Below, piece after piece: positions 8,322 through 17,236 of a DNA stretch of 57,932 nt. Under the pieces are notes generated by a model. The model did no database searches. It was given only the letters and a program-made list of their open reading frames with translations, and was not told where the DNA came from. Source of the DNA: Firmicutes bacterium UBA2598 (GTDB lineage Bacteria; Bacillota; PH28-bin88); contig DDKM01000049.1 in NCBI GenBank assembly GCA_002339345.1, forward strand, positions 1 to 57,932, written 5' to 3'. Every line of letters begins with the position of its first letter. Position 1 is the stretch's first letter. The translations under genes were made by a program, and so were the position numbers.

Positions 8322-8939
8322 TCACTGCAGGATATGCACCAGATCCCCCGTTTTGAGCAAAGCCGCATTGGCCTCATCGGTATCTACATGCATTTCCAGG
8401 ATATAGTTGTCCTTTACCCTGATCAACACATTTTCCATGATCTGGGCCCTTTGACCATCGGTACGTACCATCACCCGCATGCCATCCCTGATCCCCAAAC
8501 TGGCAGCCTGGCTGCTGTTCATGTGAATATGCCGGGCGGCCAGGATGACACCACGAGGTAAAGCGATTACCCCCTTTGGTCCCACTACGGCAATGCCAGG
8601 AGTTTGGTCTAGATCTCCCGAATTGCGCACCGGTGGACGAAGGCCCACCCTGTAGGCATCGGTCATGGCGATTTCCACCTGGCTCTGGCGGCGGCAGGGT
8701 CCCAACACCCTTACACCTTCAATAACCCCACGCGGACCCACGATGGTGACCATTTCCTGCGCGGCAAATTCGCCCGGCTGGGTGAGGTCCTTCAGCCTGG
8801 AAAGCTGGTAACCCCGCCCATACAGCACCTCCAGGTCCTCCTGGGACAGGTGGACGTGGCGGTTGGATACGCCCACTGGCACATCCAGGAAATATTGTAT
8901 GGTCTCCCTGCCTGCTTGCGGGTCCAGTTGCATAGCCAT
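8322..8939 (-). CDS. PduL-type phosphate acyltransferase paralogue 2
   Basis: Predicted to convert acyl-CoA plus phosphate to acyl phosphate plus CoA. It has the normal 205-residue PduL length with all zinc ligands in place: H28 and H30 (SNRHVHLS), E89 (QVEIA), H137 and H139 (RHIHM) and H184 (EMHVD). The open frame reaches back to 9065, but that stretch runs through the ileS terminator hairpin; ATG 8939 has GGAG 5 bases upstream and is the likely start. It precedes the DUF5665 gene by 19 bases. It is a closer match to standard PduL than the paralogue at 5005. Confidence 0.9.
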   Translation of the reverse strand: MAMQLDPQAGRETIQYFLDVPVGVSNRHVHLSQEDLEVLYGRGYQLSRLKDLTQPGEFAAQEMVTIVGPRGVIEGVRVLGPCRRQSQVEIAMTDAYRVGLRPPVRNSGDLDQTPGIAVVGPKGVIALPRGVILAARHIHMNSSQAASLGIRDGMRVMVRTDGQRAQIMENVLIRVKDNYILEMHVDTDEANAALLKTGDLVHILQ

Positions 8940-8995
8940 CACTTCTCCACCATTTGGGATCAAAAAACCGAAGGAACCCGTCCATAGTATGCACC

Positions 8996-9025
8996 AAAAA
9001 AGACGCCGGATGTACGTCCGGCGTC
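8996..9025 (-). terminator. Rho-independent terminator of ileS
   Basis: A perfect 9-bp stem (GACGCCGGA with TCCGGCGTC) and 6-base loop is followed on the minus strand by six T residues. It lies 30 bases after the ileS stop and separates ileS from the downstream PduL gene. Confidence 0.92.
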
Positions 9026-9054
9026 CCTGCAAAATTTTGGCACTAATGACTTGT

Positions 9055-11820
9055 TTAACCCACAACCTCGGCGCAGCGACGACAAATGGCCGGATGCGCC
9101 TCCACCTGCCCTACCGTTTCACTGTAGGTCCAGCACCGCAGGCATTTGGTACCCCTAGCTTTGGACACCGTTACCGCCAGGCCTTCCATCACTCCCCGGT
9201 AAGCCTCAGCCGGAGCATCCCCCTGGCGCAGCTCCACCTGGGAGGTGATGAACAGTGTCGGTAGCAGGTCTTCCACCCCTTTGAGCAGCCCATACCACTG
9301 GGAATCCACATAAAGGGTGACCATGGCTTCCAGCGAATCTCCGATTTCCTTTTGTTGCCTGGCCATCTCCAGCACCTTGGCCACCTCGCCGCGCACCTCC
9401 AATAACTGTTGCCACTTCCGCTCCAATTCCTCGTCCAGCAGCCGGCGGTCCAACGCCGGCCAGCCTGCCAGCTGTACCGAGGGTAACTGTTCACCATCGC
9501 CCTTAGGCATGTGATACCAAACCTCTTCCGCAGTGAAGGCCAGGATGGGTGTCAACATCCGCACCAGCGCTCCCAGGGTATGATATATTACCGTCTGGGC
9601 CGAGCGCCGCCCATGGGATTGGGCCGGTGTCGCGTATAGGCGGTCCTTGGTGACATTGAGGTAAAAGGCGCTGAGATCCACCACACAATAGTTATGGATG
9701 GCATGGTATACCACATGGAATTCATAGTTGCCGTAGGCCTCGGTGACCCTCTGCACCAGCCTGTGCAGGCGCAACATGGCATACCGATCCAGTTCCGGCA
9801 TCTCCGATATTTCCACCTGGTGCCGGTCAGGCTGGAAGTCAAATAGATTAGCCAGCAGGAACCGGAAGGTATTGCGGATTTTACGGTAGGATTCCGATAC
9901 CTGTTTCAGGATGCTGGGTGATACCGCCACATCCCGGCGGTAATCCGCCGAAGCCACCCATAACCGTAGAATGTCTGCCCCCATTTCCTTGATGACATCC
10001 TGGGGATCGATACCGTTACCCAGGGATTTGGACATTTTCCGTCCCTGCTCATCCACCACGTAACCGTGGGTAAGCACCGCCCGGTAAGGGGGTAAACCCC
10101 TGGTGGCCACCGCGGTAGAAAGGGATGAGTTAAACCATCCCCTGTGCTGGTCACTGCCTTCCAGGTATAAATCCGCTGGCCAGGCCAATTCCGGTCTCTG
10201 TTCCAGTACGGCAACATGGCTAGAGCCGGAATCGAACCAAACGTCCATGATGTCGCTTTCCTTGCGGAATGCGCCATGTCCGCAGTGCTCGCAACTAAAA
10301 TCCGGCGGCAGCAAGTCGGCAGCTCCCCACGCATACCAGACATCGGAACCATGCTCCCTTACCGCCCGTTGCACGCTGGCAATGGTTTCATCATTGATAA
10401 TGGCCCTGCCGCATTCCTCACAGTAGAAAATGGGAATGGGTACACCCCAGGTGCGCTGCCGGGAAATACACCAGTCGTCCCTTTCTGCCACCATGCTGTG
10501 AATGCGCTCCTCACCCCATGCCGGGATCCACCTGACTTGCCTGATGGCAGCCAGGGCTTCCTTGCGGAAACCGTCAATGGAAGCGAACCATTGTTCCGTG
10601 GCCCGGAAGATGACCGGGGTCCGGCAACGCCAGCAATGGGGATACTGGTGCTGCACCTTACCATGATGCAGCAGTACACCCAGACGGTCCAGTTCTTCCA
10701 CCACCGCTCCGTTGGCTTTACTGTAGGTTAACCCGACAAACTGACCGCCTTCGGCAGTAAACTGGCCGCGGCCGTCCAAGGGCGAAATTACCGGCAGGTT
10801 GTACCGCCGGCCCACCTCAAAGTCCTCCATTCCATGGCCCGGTGCAGTATGCACACAACCGGTACCCTGTTCCAAGGTGACGTGTTCACCTAGTACCACC
10901 ACCGAAGGACGATCCATGAGGGGGTTTTGACAAACCACACCCTCCAGTTCTCGGCCCTTCATCTTTGCCACCACCGGTGAACCGGCAAGGCCGGCCAGTT
11001 CCATTACCTGTTCGGCCAGTCCTTCCGCTATCACCAGACATCCATCCCCGGCCTGAATTGCCACATAATCAAAATCCGGATGCAGGGAAATGGCCACATT
11101 GGCGGGCAGCGTCCAGGGTGTGGTGGTCCAAATCACTACCGCAGTATTGTCCGGCAGCATTCCCTTACCGTCACGGACAGGGAATTTGACATAGATAGAA
11201 TGGGACCAACGTTCACCATATTCCACTTCCGCCTCCGCCAGGGCGGTTTCACAATCGGTGCACCAGTATACCGGTTTTAGTCCCTTATAGATGTATCCCT
11301 TTTTGGCCATTTCGCCAAAAATACCGATTTGCACCGCCTCAAACTCAGGGGACAGGGTAAGATATGGGTTGTCCCAATCACCCCGCACACCCAGTCGCTT
11401 GAACTGTTCGCGTTGAATATCCACATACTTCAAGGCATAGTCCCGGCACTTGCCCCGGAACTCCACCACCCCGACCCGGTGCCGGTCCAGATGCAGGTTT
11501 TTAATGGCCTGCTGCTCAATGGGCAGCCCATGGGTGTCCCATCCCGGCACAAAGGGAGCATCGAACCCATTCATAGAGTGGAATTTCACAACAATATCCT
11601 TTAATACCTTATTTAGGGTGGTGCCCAGGTGAATATCGCCATTGGCGTAGGGAGGGCCATCATGCAGGATGAATTTGGGCCGGCCGGCAGTTTGTTTTTG
11701 CACCATGTTGTAAATGTCCATTTCCGCCCACATTTTCAGAATCTCCGGCTCCCGCTGAGGCAAGTTGCCCCGCATTGGGAACTCTGTCTTGGGCAGGTTC
11801 AAGGTATGATCGTATTTCAT
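9055..11820 (-). CDS. ileS: Isoleucyl-tRNA synthetase
   Basis: Class I synthetase charging tRNA-Ile, with editing of mischarged valine. The HIGH-type motif (PYANGDIHLG) lies near the N-terminus and KMSKS (GRKMSKSLGNG) near residue 600. The C-terminal zinc site is complete (CLRCW and CRRC). From ATG 11820, with GAGGTGG upstream, it is 921 residues, the bacterial type-1 length. The frame open to 11889 crosses the T-box sequence and cannot be coding. Expression is controlled by the T-box leader directly upstream. Confidence 0.97.
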   Translation of the reverse strand: MKYDHTLNLPKTEFPMRGNLPQREPEILKMWAEMDIYNMVQKQTAGRPKFILHDGPPYANGDIHLGTTLNKVLKDIVVKFHSMNGFDAPFVPGWDTHGLPIEQQAIKNLHLDRHRVGVVEFRGKCRDYALKYVDIQREQFKRLGVRGDWDNPYLTLSPEFEAVQIGIFGEMAKKGYIYKGLKPVYWCTDCETALAEAEVEYGERWSHSIYVKFPVRDGKGMLPDNTAVVIWTTTPWTLPANVAISLHPDFDYVAIQAGDGCLVIAEGLAEQVMELAGLAGSPVVAKMKGRELEGVVCQNPLMDRPSVVVLGEHVTLEQGTGCVHTAPGHGMEDFEVGRRYNLPVISPLDGRGQFTAEGGQFVGLTYSKANGAVVEELDRLGVLLHHGKVQHQYPHCWRCRTPVIFRATEQWFASIDGFRKEALAAIRQVRWIPAWGEERIHSMVAERDDWCISRQRTWGVPIPIFYCEECGRAIINDETIASVQRAVREHGSDVWYAWGAADLLPPDFSCEHCGHGAFRKESDIMDVWFDSGSSHVAVLEQRPELAWPADLYLEGSDQHRGWFNSSLSTAVATRGLPPYRAVLTHGYVVDEQGRKMSKSLGNGIDPQDVIKEMGADILRLWVASADYRRDVAVSPSILKQVSESYRKIRNTFRFLLANLFDFQPDRHQVEISEMPELDRYAMLRLHRLVQRVTEAYGNYEFHVVYHAIHNYCVVDLSAFYLNVTKDRLYATPAQSHGRRSAQTVIYHTLGALVRMLTPILAFTAEEVWYHMPKGDGEQLPSVQLAGWPALDRRLLDEELERKWQQLLEVRGEVAKVLEMARQQKEIGDSLEAMVTLYVDSQWYGLLKGVEDLLPTLFITSQVELRQGDAPAEAYRGVMEGLAVTVSKARGTKCLRCWTYSETVGQVEAHPAICRRCAEVVG

Positions 11821-11841
11821 ATGCCACCACCTCGCTAAAAT

Positions 11842-12105
11842 AAAAAACCCGTCCTGACTTAAGGACGAGATGGATTCCCGTGGTACCACCTTAATGACCC
11901 CATCGCCATAGTAATGCAGGCCACTTGTTTAACCCTGTAACGGGAGTAACCCGGAAAGCCCTAGTTATTTGTTCCTCGGGCTTCCGACTCCTGGGTGATC
12001 CTTCGGCTGGTTTCGGACCCGGCTTTCACCATCCCGGGTTCGCTGTTACCGCAGGGCCAACCTACTCATCCCAATCATAGCCTTTACATCCACAACCAAT
12101 ATGTA
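11842..12105 (-). promoter_or_regulatory. T-box riboswitch leader of ileS
   Basis: The 300-base gap upstream of ileS holds a T-box leader. The core T-box sequence AAGGTGGTACCACG (minus strand, 11879-11892) is followed by the terminator hairpin CGTCCT/AGGACG (11850-11867) and a run of T. Uncharged tRNA-Ile would pair with the T-box and the specifier loop and favour the antiterminator. A likely AUC (Ile) specifier is at 11997-11999 in the context GAAGGATCACC; this choice is tentative. The GGGATGAG/stem I region fills 12000-12080. Confidence 0.9.
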
Positions 12106-12111
12106 TAATGT

Positions 12112-12140
12112 ATTATATTAATAAATCACCTTTCCGTCAA
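12112..12140 (-). promoter_or_regulatory. Strong sigma-A promoter of the ileS T-box leader
   Basis: TTGACG (12135-12140) and a perfect TATAAT (12112-12117) are separated by exactly 17 bases on the minus strand. The -35 element overlaps the last codons of divIVA, so ileS is an independent unit within the cluster. Confidence 0.85.
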
Positions 12141-12634
12141 ACGTCCCCACGTAAATCCATCTGTTCTGCCGTAGCAGCAGCTTCCACATACCCCGGCCCC
12201 TCCCATAACTCAAGCTGACTGAGCAGGAAGGCGCGCACTTTGGCCTTAAAACCCATGGCGTAATGACGCATTTCCTCAAGCCTTTGTTCCATTTCCTGAA
12301 TCCTGGCTTCCGCCTGTTTAATTCTCTCCCTGGCCGTGTTCTCCGCCTCCCGGCAGATCATTTCAGCCTCGTGGTGCGCATTTGCCCGGACCTCATCGGC
12401 GGTTTTCTGGGCCAGCACCAGAGTATCCCTAAGGGTGGATTCCATTTGGCGGTAATTTGCCAGAACCCCCTCCAGCATGTCCATCCGTTCCTTCAAATCC
12501 TTGTTTTCTTTGTATAGCAACTCAAATTCCCGGCCAACCCTGGCCATGAACCCGTTTACCTGCTCCACACTAAAACCGCGGAGGGCGCGCCTGAACACAG
12601 TATTTTGAATGTCTAACGGCGTGAGGGGCATCAT
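12137..12634 (-). CDS. divIVA: Cell division initiation protein DivIVA
   Basis: Coiled-coil protein that binds curved membrane at septa and poles and recruits division or sporulation partners. The N-terminal signature PLTPLDIQNTVFRRALRGFSVEQVNGFM is the DivIVA membrane-binding domain; residues 30-140 are coiled coil. Length 165 is typical. The start is ATG 12634 with GGAGG 6 bases upstream. It closes the ylm cluster (sepF-yggT-ylmH-divIVA), as in Bacillus. Confidence 0.95.
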   Translation of the reverse strand: MMPLTPLDIQNTVFRRALRGFSVEQVNGFMARVGREFELLYKENKDLKERMDMLEGVLANYRQMESTLRDTLVLAQKTADEVRANAHHEAEMICREAENTARERIKQAEARIQEMEQRLEEMRHYAMGFKAKVRAFLLSQLELWEGPGYVEAAATAEQMDLRGDV

Positions 12635-12657
12635 CCATCACCTCCCATTTCAGAATG

Positions 12658-13482
12658 TTAGCCACATTTTTCGACGGGAGGAAGCAAAATCCTGCTATCC
12701 TTTCGTTTCAGAATAACTATCCAGCGGCCCTTGCGGGTGGGGCCCTCCACACCGACCACCGCCAGCCGGCCATAGCCCCGGCAGGAGATGACATCACCCA
12801 CCGCTAACCGCTGATCCGGATCAGTGGTTTCCCGCCAGTTGACCTTCACCTTACCCGCCCTGATTTCCTGCACCATCTTAGCCCGGGCTAGGCGGAAGCC
12901 GTGGGCGGCCACCGCATCCAACCGCAAGGAGGCCACACTGGTTTCCAACTCCAAGACTTCCTCCTGGGGTGGGCGGAGATCCCCTTGGACAATATCCCGC
13001 ACCTCCACCCGCACCCGGTGCACCTCATCCAAGCCAGCCCGGACGTATGGGGCCACTTCCGCCGCCAGGATTACCTGGCAGGCATCCTCCAGGACTATCA
13101 AGTCCCCAACCTTTTCCCGCCTGATCCCCAAACCCAATAATGCACCGAGGAAATCCCGGTGGCTGACCTGCTGCAGACGAAAATTCCCCCTGATTTCCAG
13201 GCACCAGATTTCCGCATCCCCCACATCCGGTGAAGTGTTTACCGGCCTGACCACCAGCCGTTTTCTCTCCGCAGCAGGGTATCCTCCAAAAAAATCAAAG
13301 GATATTCCTGCTATACCGGCCAAAATGCCTGCCACCACCCTACCCTGGTGGGGATCCAAAAAATCCGTGGGCCCGGGAAACCGTCCCCTCAATGCTGCTT
13401 CAACCTTGTCCAACACCCTCACCAGCATCACCCTATCCCCTTGGTCGCGGATGTGGGACATCAGCCTTTCCCTGTCCAGCAC
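12658..13482 (-). CDS. ylmH: YlmH-type S4-domain RNA-binding protein
   Basis: Homologue of Bacillus YlmH, a ribosome-associated factor related to RqcP that acts on stalled 50S subunits. The N-terminal half follows the YlmH fold, and an S4 domain lies at about residues 187-245 (LRLDAVAAHGFRLARAKMV...GKVKVNW). Length 274. The start is GTG 13482 behind GGGGAAG. It lies between yggT and divIVA with short gaps, indicating one operon. Confidence 0.92.
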   Translation of the reverse strand: MLDRERLMSHIRDQGDRVMLVRVLDKVEAALRGRFPGPTDFLDPHQGRVVAGILAGIAGISFDFFGGYPAAERKRLVVRPVNTSPDVGDAEIWCLEIRGNFRLQQVSHRDFLGALLGLGIRREKVGDLIVLEDACQVILAAEVAPYVRAGLDEVHRVRVEVRDIVQGDLRPPQEEVLELETSVASLRLDAVAAHGFRLARAKMVQEIRAGKVKVNWRETTDPDQRLAVGDVISCRGYGRLAVVGVEGPTRKGRWIVILKRKDSRILLPPVEKCG

Positions 13483-13498
13483 CTCAACTTCCCCCGGG

Positions 13499-13756
13499 TC
13501 ACAAAGAGGCCAGCAACTGAATAATCAAACTCTCCACCAGGCTTAAGGTTAGCAAAGCCAGGATGGGTGAGAAGTCAATCATGGTGCCGCGCGGAAGCAA
13601 ACGGCGGAATGGTGCCAGCACCGGTTCGGTGATTTCGTAGATAAACCGGATAGCCGGATTGTACGGTACCCGCACCCAGGACAGGATTACCCTAGCAATA
13701 ATCAGCCAACTGAAAACATTAAAGGCCACCCGGACAACGGTGATCACCTCAATCAA
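13499..13756 (-). CDS. yggT: YggT family membrane protein (YlmG)
   Basis: An 85-residue protein with two transmembrane segments and the conserved blocks RVILSWVRVPYNPAIRFIYEITEPVLAPFRRLLP. The family is implicated in membrane organisation near division sites. The start is TTG 13756 with AGGGG 8 bases upstream. It lies 16 bases from the proC stop and 16 from ylmH. Confidence 0.93.
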   Translation of the reverse strand: MIEVITVVRVAFNVFSWLIIARVILSWVRVPYNPAIRFIYEITEPVLAPFRRLLPRGTMIDFSPILALLTLSLVESLIIQLLASL

Positions 13757-13772
13757 TTTCTAGACCCCTCTC

Positions 13773-14585
13773 TCACGTTTTTCCCCGCAATTCAACCGCC
13801 CGGTCCCGAGCTGTCATCACGGCATCCATCAGCAGACCCCGCAGGCCGCCCCTTTCCAGAACATGCAGGCCGGCTATGGTGGTGCCGCCGGGCGAGGTTA
13901 CCATATCTTTGAGCTGGGCGGGATGACCACCGGTGTTTTTCACCATTTTAGCCGCCCCCACCACCGTCTGCACAGCCAGCATCAAGCCCACATCCCTGGG
14001 TAATCCGACGCGTACCCCAGCATCCGCCAGGGCTTCTATCACCAGATAAATGTAGGCCGGTCCGCTGCCACTTAATCCGGTTACCGCATCAAGGTATTGC
14101 TCCGGCATGGTTAAGGCTATCCCAACCGCGCCAAAGATGGTCTCCGCCAGCACCCGGTGGTGTTCAACGGCAGCACTGCCCATGGATAATACGGTGGCCC
14201 CCTCGCCAACCAGGCATGGTGTGTTGGGCACCGTCCTGATTACAGGTGTCCCCGGCGGTAACCAAGCCTCCAAATCCGTCAGGGTGATCCCCGCGGCAAT
14301 GGATATTACCAACTGTTCCTGCCGCCAGGTACCGCACAGGGCTTCCACCACTTCCCGCAGGATCTGCGGTTTTACAGCCAAAACCACCGTGGAGGACTCT
14401 GTTACCACCTGGTCATTGGCGGCGGTAGTTACAATCCCGTACCGGTCGTGTAACAACTGCAGTCTTCCGGGCGAGGGATCGGATGCCATGATTTGTCCGC
14501 TGGAGACCAGCCCTGTGCCGAGCATACCACTAATCATGGCTTCGGCCATGGCGCCGGCCCCGATAAAGCCGATAGTTCCTTGCAT
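13773..14585 (-). CDS. proC: Pyrroline-5-carboxylate reductase
   Basis: Reduces 1-pyrroline-5-carboxylate to proline with NAD(P)H. The N-terminal Rossmann motif GFIGAGAMAEAMISG is at residues 5-19, and the C-terminal signature DMVTSPGGTTIAGLHVLERGG is intact. Length 270 is standard. ATG 14585 has GGAGGG 8 bases upstream. A proline gene inside the division cluster recurs in this lineage and in related Firmicutes. Confidence 0.95.
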   Translation of the reverse strand: MQGTIGFIGAGAMAEAMISGMLGTGLVSSGQIMASDPSPGRLQLLHDRYGIVTTAANDQVVTESSTVVLAVKPQILREVVEALCGTWRQEQLVISIAAGITLTDLEAWLPPGTPVIRTVPNTPCLVGEGATVLSMGSAAVEHHRVLAETIFGAVGIALTMPEQYLDAVTGLSGSGPAYIYLVIEALADAGVRVGLPRDVGLMLAVQTVVGAAKMVKNTGGHPAQLKDMVTSPGGTTIAGLHVLERGGLRGLLMDAVMTARDRAVELRGKT

Positions 14586-14615
14586 CCCAAATCCCTCCCG
14601 TTAAACTGATTGGAT

Positions 14616-15062
14616 CTATAGACGGCCGTTACCATGCCATCCCAGCAGGCCGGAACGGAAATCATCCATGGATTCGCCGCTCACCTCAACATTACTGGGC
14701 ACAAACAGGAAAATGCTGTTGGAAACCTTTTGCATGTTTCCGTTAAGAGCATAGGCGGTTCCGCTGATAAAGTCCAGAATGCGCTTGGCACAGTCCTTCT
14801 CCGTATTCTCCAGGTTTACGATCACCGGGCGCCGGGATTTCAAGTGATCCGCAATCCCCTGTACCTGTTCAAAGGCGGACGGCCGGACAACCACCAACTT
14901 GACCGGCCGGCTGTGCAAACTTACTACATTCCCCCGCTGGCCCTTTGGGCGTGACTCATCCACCCAACCGGCGCCGGGCTCCTGGAACTCCTGTTGTTCC
15001 ACCTCCTGCACCTCCAAACCAATTAGGCCCATCAGCTTGTCCATTATTTTACCCACCGCCAT
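14616..15062 (-). CDS. sepF: Cell division protein SepF
   Basis: Membrane-binding FtsZ anchor that forms rings at the septum. An N-terminal amphipathic helix (MAVGKIMDKLMGLIGLE) is followed by a linker and the SepF core (VVVRPSAFEQVQGIADHL, RRPVIVNLEN, then LDFISGTAYALNG). From ATG 15062, with AGGAGG just upstream, it is 148 residues, the usual size; the frame open to 15140 overlaps the end of yggS and is rejected. Confidence 0.95.
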   Translation of the reverse strand: MAVGKIMDKLMGLIGLEVQEVEQQEFQEPGAGWVDESRPKGQRGNVVSLHSRPVKLVVVRPSAFEQVQGIADHLKSRRPVIVNLENTEKDCAKRILDFISGTAYALNGNMQKVSNSIFLFVPSNVEVSGESMDDFRSGLLGWHGNGRL

Positions 15063-15087
15063 GCATCCTCCTATCCATGCCGGAAAT

Positions 15088-15786
15088 TTACACCGGCCGC
15101 TCCCCAAAGATACCGGTACCGATCCTGACCAAGGTGGCACCCTCTTCTACCGCCACTTCAAAGTCACCGGTCATTCCCATGGACAAATGCCGCATGGTGG
15201 AATTAAACAAAGCCATCCCCGCGATTCCTTCGGCCAAAACCCGCAACTCCCTGAACAATGGCCTGGCCTGTTCGGGGTCATCCACCAGGGGCGCCATGGT
15301 CATTAACCCCTCTACCCTGATTGTACTGCCCTCAATGCCACGTAAAAAGGGCACTACATCTGCCGGTGGAAAACCCCTTTTACTGAGTTCGCCGCTAATA
15401 TTTACCTGTACCAGTACTGGGATCTCCCTTTGGCGGGCCATACCCTCCTTGTGTAGAGCCCTCGCCAGTTCCAGCCTGTCCAGGGAATGGATCAACTCCA
15501 CTTGGCCCACCACCTGGCGGACTTTATTGGTTTGCAGCGATCCAATCAGGTGCCACCGGATTGATGGAAACAAAGGCATCTTGGCAAGCAATTCCTGCAC
15601 CCGGTTTTCACCACAGATCTGCAAGCCGCAGGCCATGGCAAGCTGGATCAGCTCCGGCGGAACCTTCTTTGTAACTGCTACCACCTGAACAGCCGCTGCT
15701 TCACGGCCAGCCCGGGCTGCAGCGGCAGCAATACGCCGGCGGATTTCCGCCACCCGATCAGCCAGTGAGTTGCTATTATTTAGCAT
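15088..15786 (-). CDS. yggS: YggS-type pyridoxal phosphate homeostasis protein
   Basis: Cytosolic PLP-binding protein with an alanine-racemase-like barrel and no known catalytic reaction; it affects PLP and amino-acid balance. The PLP lysine lies in VVAVTKKVP near residue 40; the other family blocks are ENRVQELLAK, WHLIGSLQTNKV and LSMGMTGDFEVAVEEGATLVRIGTGIFG. Length 232. ATG 15786 has AAAGGG upstream. It sits between pgeF and sepF as in many Firmicutes. Confidence 0.95.
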   Translation of the reverse strand: MLNNSNSLADRVAEIRRRIAAAAARAGREAAAVQVVAVTKKVPPELIQLAMACGLQICGENRVQELLAKMPLFPSIRWHLIGSLQTNKVRQVVGQVELIHSLDRLELARALHKEGMARQREIPVLVQVNISGELSKRGFPPADVVPFLRGIEGSTIRVEGLMTMAPLVDDPEQARPLFRELRVLAEGIAGMALFNSTMRHLSMGMTGDFEVAVEEGATLVRIGTGIFGERPV

Positions 15787-15853
15787 AGTTCTACCCTTTC
15801 CCTCCGTTTTCCTGCCAGTATTACCCGGTGCGGCTACAAACCCCTAACCCTCT

Positions 15854-16678
15854 TCATTTTTTTAACATTAACACCGCTGCCATCCGGCCGGTCCTACCGC
15901 CATCCGCCCGGTGGGAAAAGAAAACATCATTGCGGCAACTGGTACAAATAGAGCTGGTACTAATGGCCTCCGTCGGCAGCCCGGCTTCCAGCAGCACCTC
16001 CCTGTTGGCCTGCCACAGGTTCAATTTCCACCGTCCGGAACCGTCTGCCACCAGCAATTCACCTGCCAGGGCGGGAAAGGCAGCTGAGACTGGGTCAGCC
16101 ACCACCGCATCAACCTGGTAACAACATGGACCTATAGAGGGGCCAATGGCTGCCAAGCAAGTAGCGAGATCCGTGCCAAACCGTCTGACCATCATATCCA
16201 AAGTGGATTTCGCTATCCGCAGTACTGTACCCTTCCAACCTGCGTGGACCACAGCGATCACCCGCCGGACAGGATCAAGGAGGAAAACTGGCACACAATC
16301 TGCATAGTAGGTGGTCAGTGGCACTCCCGGTGTTGCGGTAATCAGGGCATCGGTAGCTGGAATAACGGTATCCCATGATCTGGCCCCTCTACCCTTATCA
16401 GAATCCGTAACCACAGCCACACCCTGTCCGTGCACCTGGTGACCGGCCACAATCTCCGCGGGATTGACACCCAAATCAGTAAAAAAGAATTGCCGGTTGA
16501 TCAGGACATCTTCCACTTGATCACCTACATGGAAGGCTAGGTTCAAGGAGTGATAGGGCTGCTGGCTGACCCCCCCCAATCTGGTGGAAAAGCCACAAGT
16601 AACCAACCCGGTATCCGCAAAACTTTTGATCCCCAAATAAACGGTCTTTCCTTCCCTGTAGCAGAAATCCCTGTTAAT
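15854..16678 (-). CDS. pgeF: PgeF/YlmD purine nucleoside phosphorylase-like (laccase-domain) protein
   Basis: Member of the YfiH/YlmD family, linked to purine nucleoside phosphorolysis and to peptidoglycan editing. Metal-site blocks are clear: HSLNLAFHVGD, AGHQVHGQGV, TYYADCVPVFLLDP, AVVHAGWKGT and IGPSIGPCCYQVD. The start is uncertain. The frame runs back to a GTG at 16708, but that lies in the nrdR terminator stem. AAAGGAG at 16687-16693 is followed after 8 bases by ATT (16678), a rare start codon, chosen here; an in-frame TTG at 16648 is another option. The family assignment does not depend on this. Confidence 0.88.
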   Translation of the reverse strand: MNRDFCYREGKTVYLGIKSFADTGLVTCGFSTRLGGVSQQPYHSLNLAFHVGDQVEDVLINRQFFFTDLGVNPAEIVAGHQVHGQGVAVVTDSDKGRGARSWDTVIPATDALITATPGVPLTTYYADCVPVFLLDPVRRVIAVVHAGWKGTVLRIAKSTLDMMVRRFGTDLATCLAAIGPSIGPCCYQVDAVVADPVSAAFPALAGELLVADGSGRWKLNLWQANREVLLEAGLPTEAISTSSICTSCRNDVFFSHRADGGRTGRMAAVLMLKK

Positions 16679-16699
16679 TGTTGCCACTCCTTTCGGGGG

Positions 16700-16732
16700 A
16701 AAAACCACCGACCCTCACCCGGACCGGTGGTT
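16700..16732 (-). terminator. Hairpin terminator after nrdR, possibly bidirectional
   Basis: AACCACCG (16703-16710) pairs with CGGTGGTT (16725-16732). On the minus strand it is followed by T residues, and on the plus strand by six T, so it could act both ways. It overlaps the nrdR stop at 16715. Confidence 0.75.
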
Positions 16733-17179
16733 TTTTAACAACAATTCCAACTCGCCCAGGAATGTCCTTAGATCTCGAAATTCCCGGTAGACGGAAGCAA
16801 AACGGACATAGGCTACCTCGTCCAGGGAGCGCAGTCTCTCCATTACCATTTCCCCGATGGTTTCACTCTTGACTTCCCGCTCACCCATTCCGGCTATTTC
16901 CCGTTCAATTTCATCCACCAGATTTTCCAACCGTTCGGCGGCAATAGCCCGCTTGTCACAGGCCTTGGACACCCCGCCCAGTAATTTCTGCCGGCAAAAC
17001 TGTTCCCGCCGCCCATCCTTTTTGATCACCAAAACCGGGGCCATTTCCACCTTTTCATAGGTGGTAAACCGGCGGCTACAGCCCAAACACTCCCTCCGCC
17101 GGCGAATAACACTGCCCTCTTCCACCGGGCGGGAATCTAGTACCTTCGATTCACTGGCACCACAGAAGGGGCAACGCAT
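16715..17179 (-). CDS. nrdR: Transcriptional repressor NrdR
   Basis: Zinc-ribbon and ATP-cone repressor of ribonucleotide reductase genes, sensing dATP. The zinc ribbon (CPFCG, CLGCSRRFTTYE) is at residues 3-47, and the ATP-cone starts at VIKKDGRREQFCRQKL. From ATG 17179, with GGGAGG 6 bases upstream, it is 154 residues, the family norm; an upstream ATG at 17194 lies ahead of that site. No ribonucleotide reductase gene is in the window. Confidence 0.96.
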   Translation of the reverse strand: MRCPFCGASESKVLDSRPVEEGSVIRRRRECLGCSRRFTTYEKVEMAPVLVIKKDGRREQFCRQKLLGGVSKACDKRAIAAERLENLVDEIEREIAGMGEREVKSETIGEMVMERLRSLDEVAYVRFASVYREFRDLRTFLGELELLLKNHRSG

Positions 17180-17236
17180 AGCAATCCTCCCCATCCGAAG
17201 GATTTGCCTAAATTATATGTTTGCATCCCTGCCCTG

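Noticed and set aside
8940..9065. N-terminal extension of the second PduL gene
   Set aside because: It would be translated through the perfect ileS terminator hairpin; ATG 8939 has a good ribosome site and gives the family length.
11821..11889. N-terminal extension of IleS
   Set aside because: The extension is the T-box and its terminator read as protein; homology starts at ATG 11820.
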